From Lineolata rhizophorae (taxonomy: Eukaryota > Ascomycota > Dothideomycetes > Lineolatales > Lineolataceae), in assembly GCA_010093515.1 (NCBI GenBank), contig MU001692.1, positions 309,177-373,176 of the forward strand: a stretch of 64,000 nt of DNA, read 5' to 3'. Below the pieces are notes generated by a model. The model was not told the DNA's origin and did not search any database. It was given only the letters and a program-made list of their open reading frames with translations. The translations under genes were made by a program, and so were the position numbers. Numbering within the stretch: the first letter of the stretch is position 1; the number at the start of each line of letters is the position of its first letter. Positions 45,993 through 56,598 of the stretch are shown here, piece by piece.

Positions 45993-47209
45993 TATGGTCC
46001 ACAATGGAGTGAGGTAGTGTCAATCGGGTCGGGGTTTAGATTTCTATTGGGGGTGAAGTTTTAATAGGCCTTGGCATTGAGGTCAATTAGACCCTGACTT
46101 ATGGTCTAACAACGGGGTGCGGTCAGTCCCATGGGGTTTTGGGGTGGGTTTCCCATCTAGTTTTCCTAAAAAGCTCCTCCACCCCATTGCACTAGTGGGA
46201 TTACGCGACACTTAGAGGGCGAGCCTGACTCAACCCTTGACGGGGTCAACAACACCCGACTGTGAACCATACTTAGGAGTAGTAGCTAAAAGGGGCGTAG
46301 AAGTAAACCTGCCGAAAGATTATCGCACCATGTCTTTTTTTTTTGGCAACTATAGCAGAAATTTCCGGGAATTACCGCGTGAATCAAGAGCCATCGACTA
46401 AGCCGTTTAGGAAAACGACTTAGAACCCAATGTGCGGAACTCACTGAAAACCTTTAGGTTATAGTTCCCCCTTCAGGTGGCGTAAGAAGAGGAGAAGCTT
46501 TTTGAAAATCCCCGTTGGGGGTTCTAAAACCCCAATAGTAGTAAGGTTAAGCCTCCCTAAAAAGCTTAAACATGGCTGTAAATGTACTGCCGAAGGTCTT
46601 TTTTTTTTTTTTTTTTTTTTGGTAGTGTAGAGCACTTTACCTAGGACTAACACTTAAAGAACAAAAGAAGAGACAGGTCTTTACTGCTTCACGGCATCAT
46701 GCGTTCGAGTTCAAGGAGGCACCGTTGTTTGCTAGCTAATTTTTGGATAAGGGGAAAGAAAATCGAAGAAAAAGCTTTTGGTGTGTGTGTGTGTGTGTGT
46801 GGCAAAGTATGTGTGGGTGTATTGAGTGAATGAAAATGAATGTTGTGTATGGGGAAGAAAAACCTAACTCATATAAAAGGAAAGAAATTACGTGCAGTTA
46901 GGGAAAAGAAACTGTCAAAAAGGGGTGTTAGGGGTGGCGTCGCCCTCCTCTACTAGTAGTGATTTCGATTATGGTTCACAATGGGGTATGGTCAACCCGA
47001 TATTGGTTTGGGTTGGGTTTTCTAAAAGAGTCTAGTAGCTACCTAGATAGTAAGTCCCACCCTAAAACCCCACGGGGTTGACCCCGCCCCATTGTTGACC
47101 ATAGGCCAGACCCTGGCTAACCCTAATGCCAAGACCCCAAACCCCAATAAAAATCTCGCCTCAGTAAAAATCTAAACCCCGACCCCGCCTTACCCTATCG
47201 TGGACTATA
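45993..47209. repeat. Unclassified element bounded by ~155-bp inverted repeats
   Basis: The left arm 45993-46148 and right arm 47056-47209 are imperfect inverted copies (start TATGGTCCACAATGG versus TATAGTCCACGATAGGG, end GGGGTTTTGGGGTGGG versus GGGGTTTTAGGGTGGG). Between them lie a poly-T tract (46598-46620), a GT microsatellite and no open frame of note. No target-site duplication is obvious. The copies differ by many transitions and small indels, implying age. Confidence 0.7.
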
Positions 47210-47639
47210 GAGTAATTTTGGTTTAAAGTAAAGCCCTATGCTATCATAGATGAGTTCATTAATAGTCTAAATTTAAAGAGAATCGTCCAAACGAAAAGGA
47301 ACTTTATAATATAGTTTTTACATCATCTACTTTTTTTTTTGGGGCAGTTTTATATAATAGACTCCAACGGTATTAGGAGGGGGTGGGGGGGGGGGTTTCA
47401 GAGATGAATTGGCCTGCACGGGCTACGAAGGAAAGCGCGTCCTCCTCCCCCCTCCCCCCTAAAAGGCAGGGGACGGGTCGTAGGGGAGATGGCTACATAA
47501 TCTCAAAACTCCACCCTATTAGGGATTTCTAAAAAGCTCCTCTCATTTCACCACACCCAAATGGAATTACGCTAAACCTAAAGGGGAAACCCAGCACAAA
47601 CACCAATTGGGTCAATCCCGCCCCACTGCGGACCATATA
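46100..47639. repeat. Dispersed ~30-bp motif family GGTCCACAATGGGGTGGGGT
   Basis: Seven copies of a motif resembling TATGGTCCACAATGGGGYGGGGTCAACCCC. Plus-strand copies start near 45993, 46100 and 46970. Minus-strand copies occupy about 46241-46271, 47072-47103, 47179-47209 and 47609-47639. A second module containing CTAAAAAGCTCCTC...GGATTACGC occurs at about 46164-46205 and 47529-47575 in direct orientation, with a fragment near 46554. Confidence 0.75.
46781..46800. repeat. GT dinucleotide microsatellite
   Basis: About ten uninterrupted GT units inside the repeat island. Confidence 0.9.
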
Positions 47640-47907
47640 TAGAAGCACCCCATAGGCAATGGCCTGCACGGGAGTGAATATTTATCCCTTTTTTGGAAGA
47701 TCCCCTAACACATCTTTCGCTATCAAAAAAAAAAAAATAGAAAATAAAATAATTTTAGAACCTACCCGAAACTTATTGAGTTGCTAATACTCTATCCGCC
47801 CTCTTGCGGGCTTTTAAGCAAAAGGCAAGAAGGAACTGGTTCTATTCGCCTGGGTACTACAAGATTCTGCGCAGTGTACAATGTGACCATCTTCAGTATG
47901 AGGGGGT
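47210..47907. other. Repeat-island flank with homopolymer tracts
   Basis: Contains a T run (47331-47340), a G run (about 47381-47397), an A run (about 47727-47739) and the last copy of the dispersed motif. No gene is seen. The right end is the 3' flank of JIP5. Confidence 0.5.
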
Positions 47908-49273
47908 TTAATCTAGCCCTTTGATGTGCATGACCCCGGTGTTACGTGCGCGACTCTTCGAAGTTCCCCTGCTCCATCTTGTCCGTTTCCTTCTAGAGTT
48001 CAAGTCATTTGAATCGGAGCTCTCTTCGCTGTCACCATCGGAGCTGGCAGCCTTCTTGGCCTGATCTCCCGACTCGTGGTGGAGTGATTCCTGGTCATCA
48101 TCGATATTCTCATGCCACACCTTAATCGTTTCACCGCCCGCACTAATCATCCTTCCTGCAACATCAAATCCAAGAGCGACCACGCCGTCGATTTCATGGT
48201 GCCTCATTTCGGCTGCAACCTTATTGATTCCAAGTTGGATCCCTTTGATGACACCATTATCCAAGCCTGCGACGAGTATTTTGCCCCCTCGACCGACTTC
48301 CAGATGATCCGGGACGTTTACTAGTGCTTCCACTCCGGCGCCATCTCGATCAAGTATGATTCGTTCGTCCAGGTCATCCCAGACGCCGCGCTCCCACAGT
48401 GACAAAGTACCAGCGCTCCCCACGACAGCCTTCTCACCAACTGAAGTACCTTTGTGGGCAAACCCCCCGACAAAGGCGGACGTCAGCAGTTCAGTATCCT
48501 GACTCTCACTCTGGACGAGTACTCCGCGTCTGATGTCAGTAATAGCAAGCGTAGTTCCACCGGTGCTGAGCCATTGTTTTGGTTGTCTAGAGGTGCTAAC
48601 TGCGGACGGTGGAAGAGGCGTTATGGAGGTAACAAAATCTTCGTGGGGGTGGTGTGTCTGTTGTGGTTTGGACGAGATGTAGGTTGTCGAACTGCTGGCA
48701 TCAGAGTCACGCAGGTCGTAGATGTGTAAAGCCCCCGAATCGGTAGCAAGGAGCAGAGTTTGGGGGGTCAGCGCATGGACTAAGGAAGGGAAATCGTCCT
48801 CGTTCGCAGTCCTAGGGAGCTCGATATTTAGCTTTCCAACAAGGTCCCTCGATCGACCACACGTCATTAAGGTATTGTTTTGCATACAGTAGTCCAAACC
48901 AAACTTACACATCTTTGGGAATGGCAATCTTCGCCTCGACGACACCAGTCTCTGCTTTGGCCGCCTTTACAAGTCCATCTGTACCGGCAGAGAATACTAT
49001 ATCCCCATCGGAGCTAAACACCAGAGAGCGACAGCTTCCTTTATGCCTCCTCGTCCTCCAGGCGGTTTCAATTCGGCCAAACCCGCTGCTGGAGCCAGCC
49101 GAAGGACGTGCGGTTTCCGACTCGCACTCGTCGGGGTCTGAAGCAATGTTCGGTAGCCGAAATGTCTCCACGTGGCCGGTGGACAAACCAACGGAGAGGA
49201 GGGGATATCGCGGGTGAATTGCTTGAGTGAAGACTTCGGAGCTTAGGGGCAGGTTACAAATTGTGTCAAACAT
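47908..49273 (-). CDS. JIP5: WD-repeat protein JIP5 (ribosome biogenesis)
   Basis: Nucleolar WD40 protein linked to 60S subunit biogenesis in yeast. Exons 49273-48909 and 48811-47908 joined over a 97-nt intron (GTAAGT donor, CCTAG acceptor) give 422 residues. The start [21 protein letters not shown] and the junction [19 protein letters not shown] fit the family. Blade motifs include [49 protein letters not shown] and [12 protein letters not shown]. The acidic linker followed by a basic [15 protein letters not shown] tail (a likely nuclear or nucleolar signal) is typical. Confidence 0.93.
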
Positions 49274-49933
49274 TTGGAACGGCTTCGGGAGTTGAACGTT
49301 CGCTGAGGTAGGCTTGTTGTAGAACGGAAACGTGTTGAGCTGCGCATCTGGTAGTATAATTGCTTATCGATATAGCCTCGCCCTCTTATGTGAATGTAAA
49401 CATGTGCTAAACTTGTAGACTACGTAGGCCTACTATTGAAATCAATTCACTAAGTACCACGGTGTGAAAATTGGCGCGAGAGATCTGACTCACGGACCAT
49501 CTGCACTTGTGAAGATAAGCGAGCATTTGCCTCTGCACTTGCTGTTTGCAGTACAGATTACATATTCCTGACTAGCCGTGTGTGCATGCTACCTAGGACA
49601 CTAAAGAGTATAGTACAAATATTGCTTCGGAAAAGGGTCAGTCGACAGCATAAAGCCAGCAAGGCCTACGCAGTGAAATAGATACCTTTCTTTACGCGGA
49701 ATTTAATCGCTGTAATTTGAATGAGTGCACCGAGTCACCAGCTGAAGAAATGCATGGCTATAGTGTCACACACCCTATCTACCAATAAGCACATAGCAGG
49801 TCATTGTCAGCTTTCTCTAACATGGGATCCACGGGGAGGTCGGAATAGTATAGTCATGGCCAGAGGAAATAGGTGGGTATCGATACCTCGAGGGCGCTCG
49901 AAAACTAAGGGAAGTGGGGATAATGGTAGACCT
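49274..49933. other. Intergenic region JIP5 / TUM1
   Basis: 660 bp containing the JIP5 promoter and the TUM1 3' UTR. No gene is seen; the plus-strand frame at 49721-50023 overlaps the TUM1 end and lacks content. Confidence 0.45.
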
Positions 49934-51048
49934 CTAATCCGCAAACTTGACAATGAGGTTCTCTTCGGGTCGCACGCGCTGGGCCCATTCGGTCCAGCTA
50001 CCATCATAGAGACGACGAGATAGTTCGGGATAGCCAGCTTCTGTAAGCGCCGCGTCAATGACGGCTGCAGTAACTCCAGTACCGCAGCTGCTGATGATTG
50101 GCTTGGATACATCGACCCCTTTCCCCTCAAAGTAGGCCTTCAGTTGTTCGGCAGGCAAAAGAGCCTTCGTCACGGGGTCGAGGAGATCTGAGACGGGTAT
50201 GTTGCGGGAGTGAGGTATATGACCGGACGAAAGGCCTACACTCGTAAGACGAACAATTCACGAAGGCACCAAATACACCGACTGTGCCCCTAGATCAACG
50301 ATTCTCTCGGGTACGTACCTTCTCTAGGCTCCGGATCCCTTCCCTCCCACCTCTTTGGACTCCTTGCATCTAGGATCTGGACTTCCTCGGCACCTTCTTT
50401 GCCTTGCTCTTTCACAATGCTCTTCACTTCTTCAAACGAAGCAACCTTGGATACGTCGAGCTCCGGGATAGGGTACTGCACCGGGTCCACTGGTTGGGGC
50501 TCGTCGCTTTCCACCGGGTACCCCTGCTCGACCCAAAGCCGGAAATTGTTCAGCAGATGCACGTCCGGATGGCCAAAGACCTTCAAGGTCCAGCCGACCC
50601 TGGGCGCACTGAAGATGCCGAGCTCGGACGTGTCATAGACGACCACGGCATCATCCTTCCGGATGCCGAGTCGGCCCAAGGAGGCCGCGAAGTCCTTTGG
50701 CGAGGGAAGCATGTGCGGGTAAGGCGAAGTGGGGTCCTTGACCGCATCTAGGTCGAAGAAACGTGCCCGGGGGATCCTCGCGGCGAGGAAAGTAGATTCG
50801 CCGGTGCGCTCGGCCGGGTCGTTGGGCAAGAACCAGGAGGCGCAGAGCGGGACGATGCGGGGCGCGGTGGAGAGCTTGCTGTGGACATTCTTGCGCAGGG
50901 CCGAATTGAGCTCGGCAGGAGTGACAATGTACGAATCTAGCGAGTACGAAGTCATTGCGCGGGCGCCGTGAGAGAAGCTCCGACCGAGGTGGAGGGTGGA
51001 GCCGGCGCGGGGGAAGCGAACTGTAGGACGGAGAACGGCGAGAAGCAT
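49934..51048 (-). CDS. TUM1: Thiosulfate/3-mercaptopyruvate sulfurtransferase, tandem rhodanese (TUM1 type)
   Basis: Transfers sulfur to acceptors. The yeast homologue feeds the URM1 pathway of tRNA thiolation. Exons 51048-50319 and 50235-49934 (83-nt intron, GTACGT donor, GTGTAG acceptor) give 343 residues. The ATG at 51048 starts an Arg/Ser-rich presequence (MLLAVLRPTVRFPRAG), suggesting mitochondrial targeting. A second start at MTSYSLDSYIVT (50955) could give a cytosolic form. Domain 1 (to about residue 190) is non-catalytic and ends near HLLNNFRLWVEQGYP. Domain 2 carries the active-site loop CGTGVT with Cys294, after SSGHIPHSRNIPVSDLL. The gene lies head-to-head with APC11. Confidence 0.93.
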
Positions 51049-51419
51049 CACTGTTGGCGGACGCGCAGGGCCCAAGGCCTGCAGAACGGGGCGAATATCA
51101 GCGCGCAGCGTGCGGAGCGTGGGAAGCTGGCTAGGCAGGGCGGGCGAGGGAGGAGAAAGGACGGAGGACGAGCGGGCGGCTTGGGGAGCAGGTGGGGGAG
51201 GCGACTGACTGCCGCAGCCGCGATCGACGCGGGTCCCGGCCGCCGCGTGTCCGCCACCGTGGGATTGCGTGTCCACGTGACTCGGCGAGCGCCGCAACTA
51301 AGAGCGTGTCTTCCGCAAACAGCCGCGACGCTCGACGCCCACCGACGCCCACCGACGCCCACCGACGCCCACCGACGCTCACCGACGCCCAGAAACACCC
51401 CCCCGTGCCGCCCGCCGTC
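51049..51419. promoter_or_regulatory. Bidirectional promoter region TUM1 / APC11
   Basis: 371 bp separate the divergent start codons. The region is GC-rich and contains a 10-bp tandem repeat next to the APC11 start. An open minus-strand frame continues upstream of TUM1 but has no ATG that improves the N-terminus. Confidence 0.6.
51331..51391. repeat. Tandem repeat of 10-bp unit CGACGCCCAC
   Basis: About six near-perfect copies of CGACGCCCAC, ending 28 bp before the APC11 start codon, so probably inside its 5' leader or core promoter. Confidence 0.9.
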
Positions 51420-51866
51420 ATGAAGGTTGTGATAGAACAGTGGCACGCCGTCGCCGCCTGGCAATGGGACATGCCTGAGGATGACATGTGTGGCATCTGC
51501 CGGAACCCTTACGACAGCACCTGTTCCAAGTGCAAGTTTCCGGGCGACGATTGCCCCCTTCGTATGCTTGACCGTCTCTGGCTAAGGCAAACTCCGGAAT
51601 AGAATGCTAACCAGGCCGTCCAGTCATGGGCGAGTGCAACCACTCTTTCCACATGGTACGCAACAAGACCGCACTCAGAAAAGCTGATCATGTGCTGACT
51701 TCGAACCCTTAGCATTGCATATACGCCTGGCTACAGCAGGACTCTTCACAGGACAAATGCCCTATGTGCCGCCAGGGTACGTGATTTCATAGGGTTCGTC
51801 TTTGGCAACTTACTCACTGTTCTAGCTTTCAAACCAAAGGACGCTGCCTCGACAGAGCTGGAGTAG
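51420..51866 (+). CDS. APC11: Anaphase-promoting complex subunit 11, RING-H2 protein
   Basis: Catalytic RING subunit of the APC/C ubiquitin ligase, which recruits E2 enzymes during mitotic exit. Four exons, 51420-51561, 51624-51655, 51713-51776 and 51826-51866, give 92 residues. The introns are 49-62 nt, the first with a GAATGCTAACC branch point. The RING-H2 ligands are all visible: CGICRNPYDSTCSKC, GDDCPLLMGECNHSFHMHC and KCPMCRQ. The N-terminal MKVVIEQWHAVAAWQWDM and total length match the family closely. The small second exon (32 nt) supplies the MGECNHSFHM segment. Confidence 0.96.
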
Positions 51867-53006
51867 GCGTGTAGGTTGGGTTGCTCGACCGCCACTTCTA
51901 CCAAAAGTGCACGCGCTATGGCTCTCTTTCATAATTCATCATGTCATCACTTGGGATCTTCTCCAATGCCGTTGACATTCCTGTGGGCATCCGGTGGTTG
52001 AACTTTCCGCACTACCAAAGCCTTGTTACCACTGGTCTCAGGTGGGTAAAAAGCTACGATAAGTCTGCGCCTCGGCAGTCTCGGCTACTCCTATGGATAT
52101 CTCGCAGTCGATCTGCCCTCGATTTTGAGCGATTGCAATGGCCGCGCTTGGCATACCGCCGGGAATCGAGCAGTTCCTAGAACAGATTTATTGTCCGATC
52201 CGGAAAATGAGCCCGTTGGGTTTCAGCGCGTCATTGTTGCTAATTATGGCACGACATATGTCATCGAAGTTATCGTCGCGGCAAGTCGGCTCGTGGATTC
52301 GGCCTGCCGGAAGGTGGCTAAGGTTGATAGCGGGTGAGCTCGCCGTCTTCTTCCTGTTCTTTGATCGTTTAGATTTCACCAGCCTCTGGACCGTAGCTGA
52401 TTTCGTAAATGACGTCGGTGCCAGCTGTTGCGCCGCTCAGAACGACGTGCTAGTATTGTTCGAGGTCTGGGTAGGGCACGTGATTAGTTTCCATTTTACC
52501 GACGGTGAAGCGGGTGGCTGGAGTTAGATCGTCCGAACCACCGTAAAACTACTAAAACAAGAGAGCCTTGGCATAGATAGTGTGAATTTCGGCATTGTTG
52601 CGCGCGCCGGTCTCATACCGCTTCGCGAGCCTTCCACATATATATGATATGGGGTCAGAAGGAGATGCCCGTGCCTGTGTTATTGTATATCTTGAAGTCG
52701 GGAACTGTCGACGTCCCGCTTTTTTGTATGAGCAAGTCGAGGATAAATGCGACGGCCAGCGGAATTAATGAAAGCTACAAGTCGGGCTTGAATTGGGGCC
52801 TGAACGAATGGCACGTCACAGTAAGGGGAAAGCCGAGGTGCTATGGAGCACATATGTAGTTATTTATCGATAGGGTACCTATCCTATCGATAAGAGCTCC
52901 TATGTATGTAAAACACGCGTGCACCTTAGCCCGGCGCTTACCTCTCACTGCATCCTTCCTGGCCCTGGGAACGATTGTCATTCCAGCTTCCCTTGCCCGC
53001 CCTGAA
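51867..53006. other. Gene-free stretch after APC11
   Basis: 1.1 kb without a supported gene. Frames at 51.94-52.53 kb overlap one another without domains. TATCGATAGG-type inverted repeats lie near 52862-52894 (TTATCGATAGGGTACCTATCC...TATCGATAA), a near-perfect palindromic pair upstream of the next gene. Confidence 0.45.
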
Positions 53007-53879
53007 ATGTCCACCAGCCCAACACAAAAGCTTTCGCTTCTCCCGTCTGCCTTGCCTAGCAGCGATTCCGAGAAGACTCATTCTCGACCGGCGGCAGATC
53101 GGGACGCTGGGAGCGGCGAGCTCGCGGCATGCAGCCCGAGACTGGCGCCCGCCTACAATGCCGGCGACTACGACGACGATGTGCCCTATCCAGAGGGAGA
53201 CTCGCACCAACTGCTTCCGCCGCCTAACTTTGCGCCTTTCTTCTCGCTGATCGATGACATCGCGTCCGGAGAGCACTACCACCCTGCAGTCCACTACGTC
53301 TTTGCCGACGACGACCCCGACCTTGTGACGGCTGCATCCCTGCAAGCCCTCGGTGTCGACTCTAGCTCTAGGCCGCCTGGCGCTGGAGAAGACGAACACG
53401 CCATAGCAGAAGGCGTGGCCGAGTCTCAGGCGAGCTTACTCCCTCCGCCACGCCCTGGTGTCCGGGAGCGCTTCCTCATTGTCGACTTGGCCGCGGATGG
53501 CCAAACGGTCACCGAAGCGAAGAGTTTAAACGCCGACTGGCAAGTAACAGAGACCGTGATCGGCGCCGCACCGACCTGGGACGAAGATACAGTCGAGAAC
53601 GGAGGCGCTGGGTTGATGCTCCGGATCGAGGGGACTAGCGTGGCTGATGGCGAAACTACGACTAGCAGCAAGATGCTGACCGGGGCTAGGAGCGCAGCGG
53701 ATGGCGACCTCATTGCGGGAATGGATGGCATTGTGAGGAGATTTGAGCAAGGCATGCAGGTGCTACGCAAAGTCACGAGCTACGAAGCGGACTGCGACGA
53801 ACCTGATAACCAAGGTAGTGTGGAAGGTGTTCCTGAAACAATTGAACGCGACTTCGAAGATAATCGTGCGAACAGCTGA
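53007..53879 (+). CDS. Conserved ascomycete protein of unknown function
   Basis: 290 residues from ATG 53007 (MSTSPTQKLSLLPSALP), a start preferred because upstream in-frame sequence to 52902 has no likely role other than leader, although it could be read as a hydrophobic signal-like stretch. Acidic and Pro-rich motifs include YPEGDSHQLLPPPNFAPFFSLI, SGEHYHPAVHYVFADDDPD, PPPRPGVRERFLIVDLAADG and a C-terminal helix (IVRRFEQGMQVLRKV). I recall this pattern as a conserved Pezizomycotina protein without assigned function. There is no catalytic signature or membrane span, and no intron is needed. Possible late splice sites near 53815 leave the C-terminus slightly uncertain. Confidence 0.8.
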   Translation: MSTSPTQKLSLLPSALPSSDSEKTHSRPAADRDAGSGELAACSPRLAPAYNAGDYDDDVPYPEGDSHQLLPPPNFAPFFSLIDDIASGEHYHPAVHYVFADDDPDLVTAASLQALGVDSSSRPPGAGEDEHAIAEGVAESQASLLPPPRPGVRERFLIVDLAADGQTVTEAKSLNADWQVTETVIGAAPTWDEDTVENGGAGLMLRIEGTSVADGETTTSSKMLTGARSAADGDLIAGMDGIVRRFEQGMQVLRKVTSYEADCDEPDNQGSVEGVPETIERDFEDNRANS

Positions 53880-55149
53880 GTTATTCACGCACCTCTTCAG
53901 AGCTGTGATAGCTTTGGTGTCATTGATATGTTACTGAGATGCATTCTGTGTTTTGCTTATCCATCCAAGGCGCAGCATGGGGATACCCAACGGAATGGCC
54001 ATCACGACTTATGCGAAGCGTGTTACAATTAGGAATTTGAATCAATACTTATATGTGACGATTTTGCTACGAGTTGCTTCCTACAACTCCCCTCCCTGAG
54101 TAGCCTAGCTTCTCTATCAGTTTGACCATTTCTTCCGTGCTCTCGCCCGCTTTAATCACCGCCTCCTCGCGGTAGAGCACTAGCCCTGAGTCTACTCGTC
54201 CCGGACACTGGGACATAGAAGTAACTTCTGGTACTTCTATCGCAAAGGACTTATCCCATGTTATTGAGAGCTGCCTTGCACGCACGTACGCGTACCCACC
54301 CCTTGAATAATGAGATGCTACCCATTTGGAGAGATACACCTATCGCCCTTAGACGGCATTGGTTACAATCGGCTGAGCTTCCCAAGAGGTGTCTATCGAA
54401 GGGAATGTTCCCAACGGTGGTAATATGATAGGTGCGCAAGAGCATTTGTTCGTTGGTTGTCTCATTTGTGCTTTTGCAACGTTGTCTAGATCGGCTCTTC
54501 CGAGAAGTCTGTAAGACCGCAGATGCCGGCGTCGCGCACTAGTTGAATTGGATGACTAGACTCGAAGAAGCTATAGTTACTACTTGGGACGTGGTAGGCG
54601 TCAATGGCACAACTGGAAACTTGAGAATGGGCTTTTGAAAACAAAGGTTCATCCTAACTACCGAGGTGAAATCTTTAGGACTACAATTATGAATATACAC
54701 TAGATAGTGGGATCATTCAGTAAATGTAAGATGTTGAAGACAGGTTCAGAGGGTAATAGACAATCGAAGCAGAACTATAAGACGAATGAGTTTACTGGTA
54801 AACTCGCAATTTACATGTAAAATGGACATTCTTGTTCGGGTACAGGGTCTTGGCATGTTAATGTAGGAGTAGCAATTGCAGACTAGCAATGCACTTGTAA
54901 TTTTTTAAGCCTGGAAGAGTTAGCTTACCTAGAATCTTCCTGAATTTTAGTCTAGCTAGCTCCGATTAGGACTCAGGAGGCACTATAGCCAAACGCATCA
55001 TCTCTTCTTGAGGATGTTTCGCTTGAATTGAACGCATATTTTATACGGGCGCAGAGAAAAAAAGGTGTAACTGGTCGAGACCCAAACTGAAATTATAGAC
55101 AAAAAAAAAAACAGGTGAACCCAAACTGGGTTTGAAGACGAATAGCAGG
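53880..55149. other. Convergent gene-free stretch
   Basis: 1.27 kb of AT-richer DNA between two converging genes. Nothing beyond probable 3' UTRs is recognised. Confidence 0.45.
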
Positions 55150-56084
55150 TCATCCGCGCCTCCTGGTTGACGGAGTTTTCGACCTTGTCTGCATTCCAGA
55201 CGTCGAAGCTGCCACAGGCTTCGTCTGCTTCTTTGCCCTCTTTCGAGTGGTCTTCTTTTCGGGTGGACTGTTCCAGTAATACACCATCTGAGCTGCCAAG
55301 ACAGCGTTGAGTGTAAAGCCGGCGACGAAGCCGTATAGGATGAGAGCGTCATCAACTTCTTGAAGAGTGGTAAAAATTCGCGACAGTGAGCCGAGGAGGT
55401 AGTTGAAAACCTGGGTGAAACCATATAAGGTTAGCGGTCGTCATACGCCGTGACAGGGCGAAATGATCCGAAGCCGGTACTCACAGCAAATGCACTCAAC
55501 TGGCCAGTGCCACCCTCTTTGTACACGGTCCAAATTTGTGGGGCTTTGCTCGCTACGCCTAGTACGCCAGCGCCGGCTTGCAGAACAGAGAGCATCGTCA
55601 TATCTACGATGCCCTTGCTGAAAAGCGCATAGCACGACACGGCAAGAATAGCGACGAAGGTGGCAGCGCCAGCATCCTGCCCGGAGAAATGAAGCACGGC
55701 CGTCGCGATGGCAACGTTCTGGATCGCGATGAGAGCAGTCTCGCCATATGTGCTGAACGGAAAGCCCTGCCTGACGTTGTATGCGAGGGAGATGAGGAAG
55801 CTGGTGGTCTCAAGCGCGTATGAGAGAAACGATATGCCCGACGCGCTGCGCGACCGGAGTAGCTTGACTAGTTGAGGTATCTTGACCACCGAGGCGGCGC
55901 CGACGATGCCGATGCCGAGCCCTTTCGATATGGCAAGTTTAACGCATTCCGGGGACGCGGCAGGGTCGATGTCGAGGATAAGCGTGTTGTAACATTCCGG
56001 GCCAATGAGGGTGAGGCCCAAGTCCCGGATCGGGGAGGGTAGCGTGTGCGTCAAGGGCTTTAACGTGCTACGAAGTGCATCCAT
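55150..56084 (-). CDS. MPDU1: Mannose-P-dolichol utilization defect 1 (MPDU1/Lec35) homologue, PQ-loop protein
   Basis: ER membrane protein of the PQ-loop family. The animal homologue is needed for use of dolichol-linked mannose and glucose in N-glycan and GPI synthesis. Exons 56084-55485 and 55410-55150 joined over a 74-nt intron (GTGAGT donor, CCCAG acceptor) give 286 residues. The splice SAFA-VFNYLLGSLSRIFTTL restores the family sequence. Two PQ motifs are seen, PQ at residues 70-71 (SVVKIPQLVKLL) and 182-183 (SKAPQIWTVY), with about seven hydrophobic spans. The N-terminus LTLIGPECYNTLI is conserved. The cytosolic tail is strongly basic (KKTTRKRAKKQTK), which may act as an ER-retention signal. 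Confidence 0.93.
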
Positions 56085-56598
56085 AGCAGTGATGCAAGAG
56101 ATGCGGTAAGTAAGGGGTAGGTGGTAACGTAAAGTGCAAGTTGTTTCTGTCCTGTTGGATTACTCCGAGGGAGCGCGTTGTGCGCACCCGCACGGGCATC
56201 GGACAGACACCGATAACGGAATCCTCGACTTTAAGTTCGGCTGTCGGCTGTTACATAGGTAAGGAGTAACCTTCAGCAAATCACATGAATTTAGCAGCCC
56301 AACTATACTCTATACATGAAACAGATATGCACTCTGCTTATCGAGGGGTTACTAGCTCACGCTTATTTAAGTACTGATTTTTTTTCTTCTAATTTTGGAG
56401 CTACTAGGCAGGCTTGCACTGCGAGATTCCCGTGTCGGGGCTGACGCCGAATGACCTGCCTGAGGGAGCTGCCATCTGCCTATGTCTGCCGCCTCTGTTG
56501 CAGCCCTTGCCTTGACCTAGAGATAGTCAATCCGAAGTCTGGAGTAGCTCATGCCTGCCATAGGGTAATTTTAAGATGTTTTATGGAACCGTGGAACT
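56085..56598. other. Intergenic region MPDU1 / EVE gene
   Basis: About 510 bp holding the MPDU1 promoter and the 3' flank of the EVE-domain gene. No gene is seen. Confidence 0.45.

Noticed and set aside
46598-46620. Poly-T tract as the tail of a reverse-strand retroposon
   Set aside because: No LINE or SINE body, target duplication or coding remnant next to it; treated as simple sequence in the repeat island.
46690-46725. Possible tRNA B box (GCGTTCGAGTTC)
   Set aside because: No A box or cloverleaf can be drawn around it.
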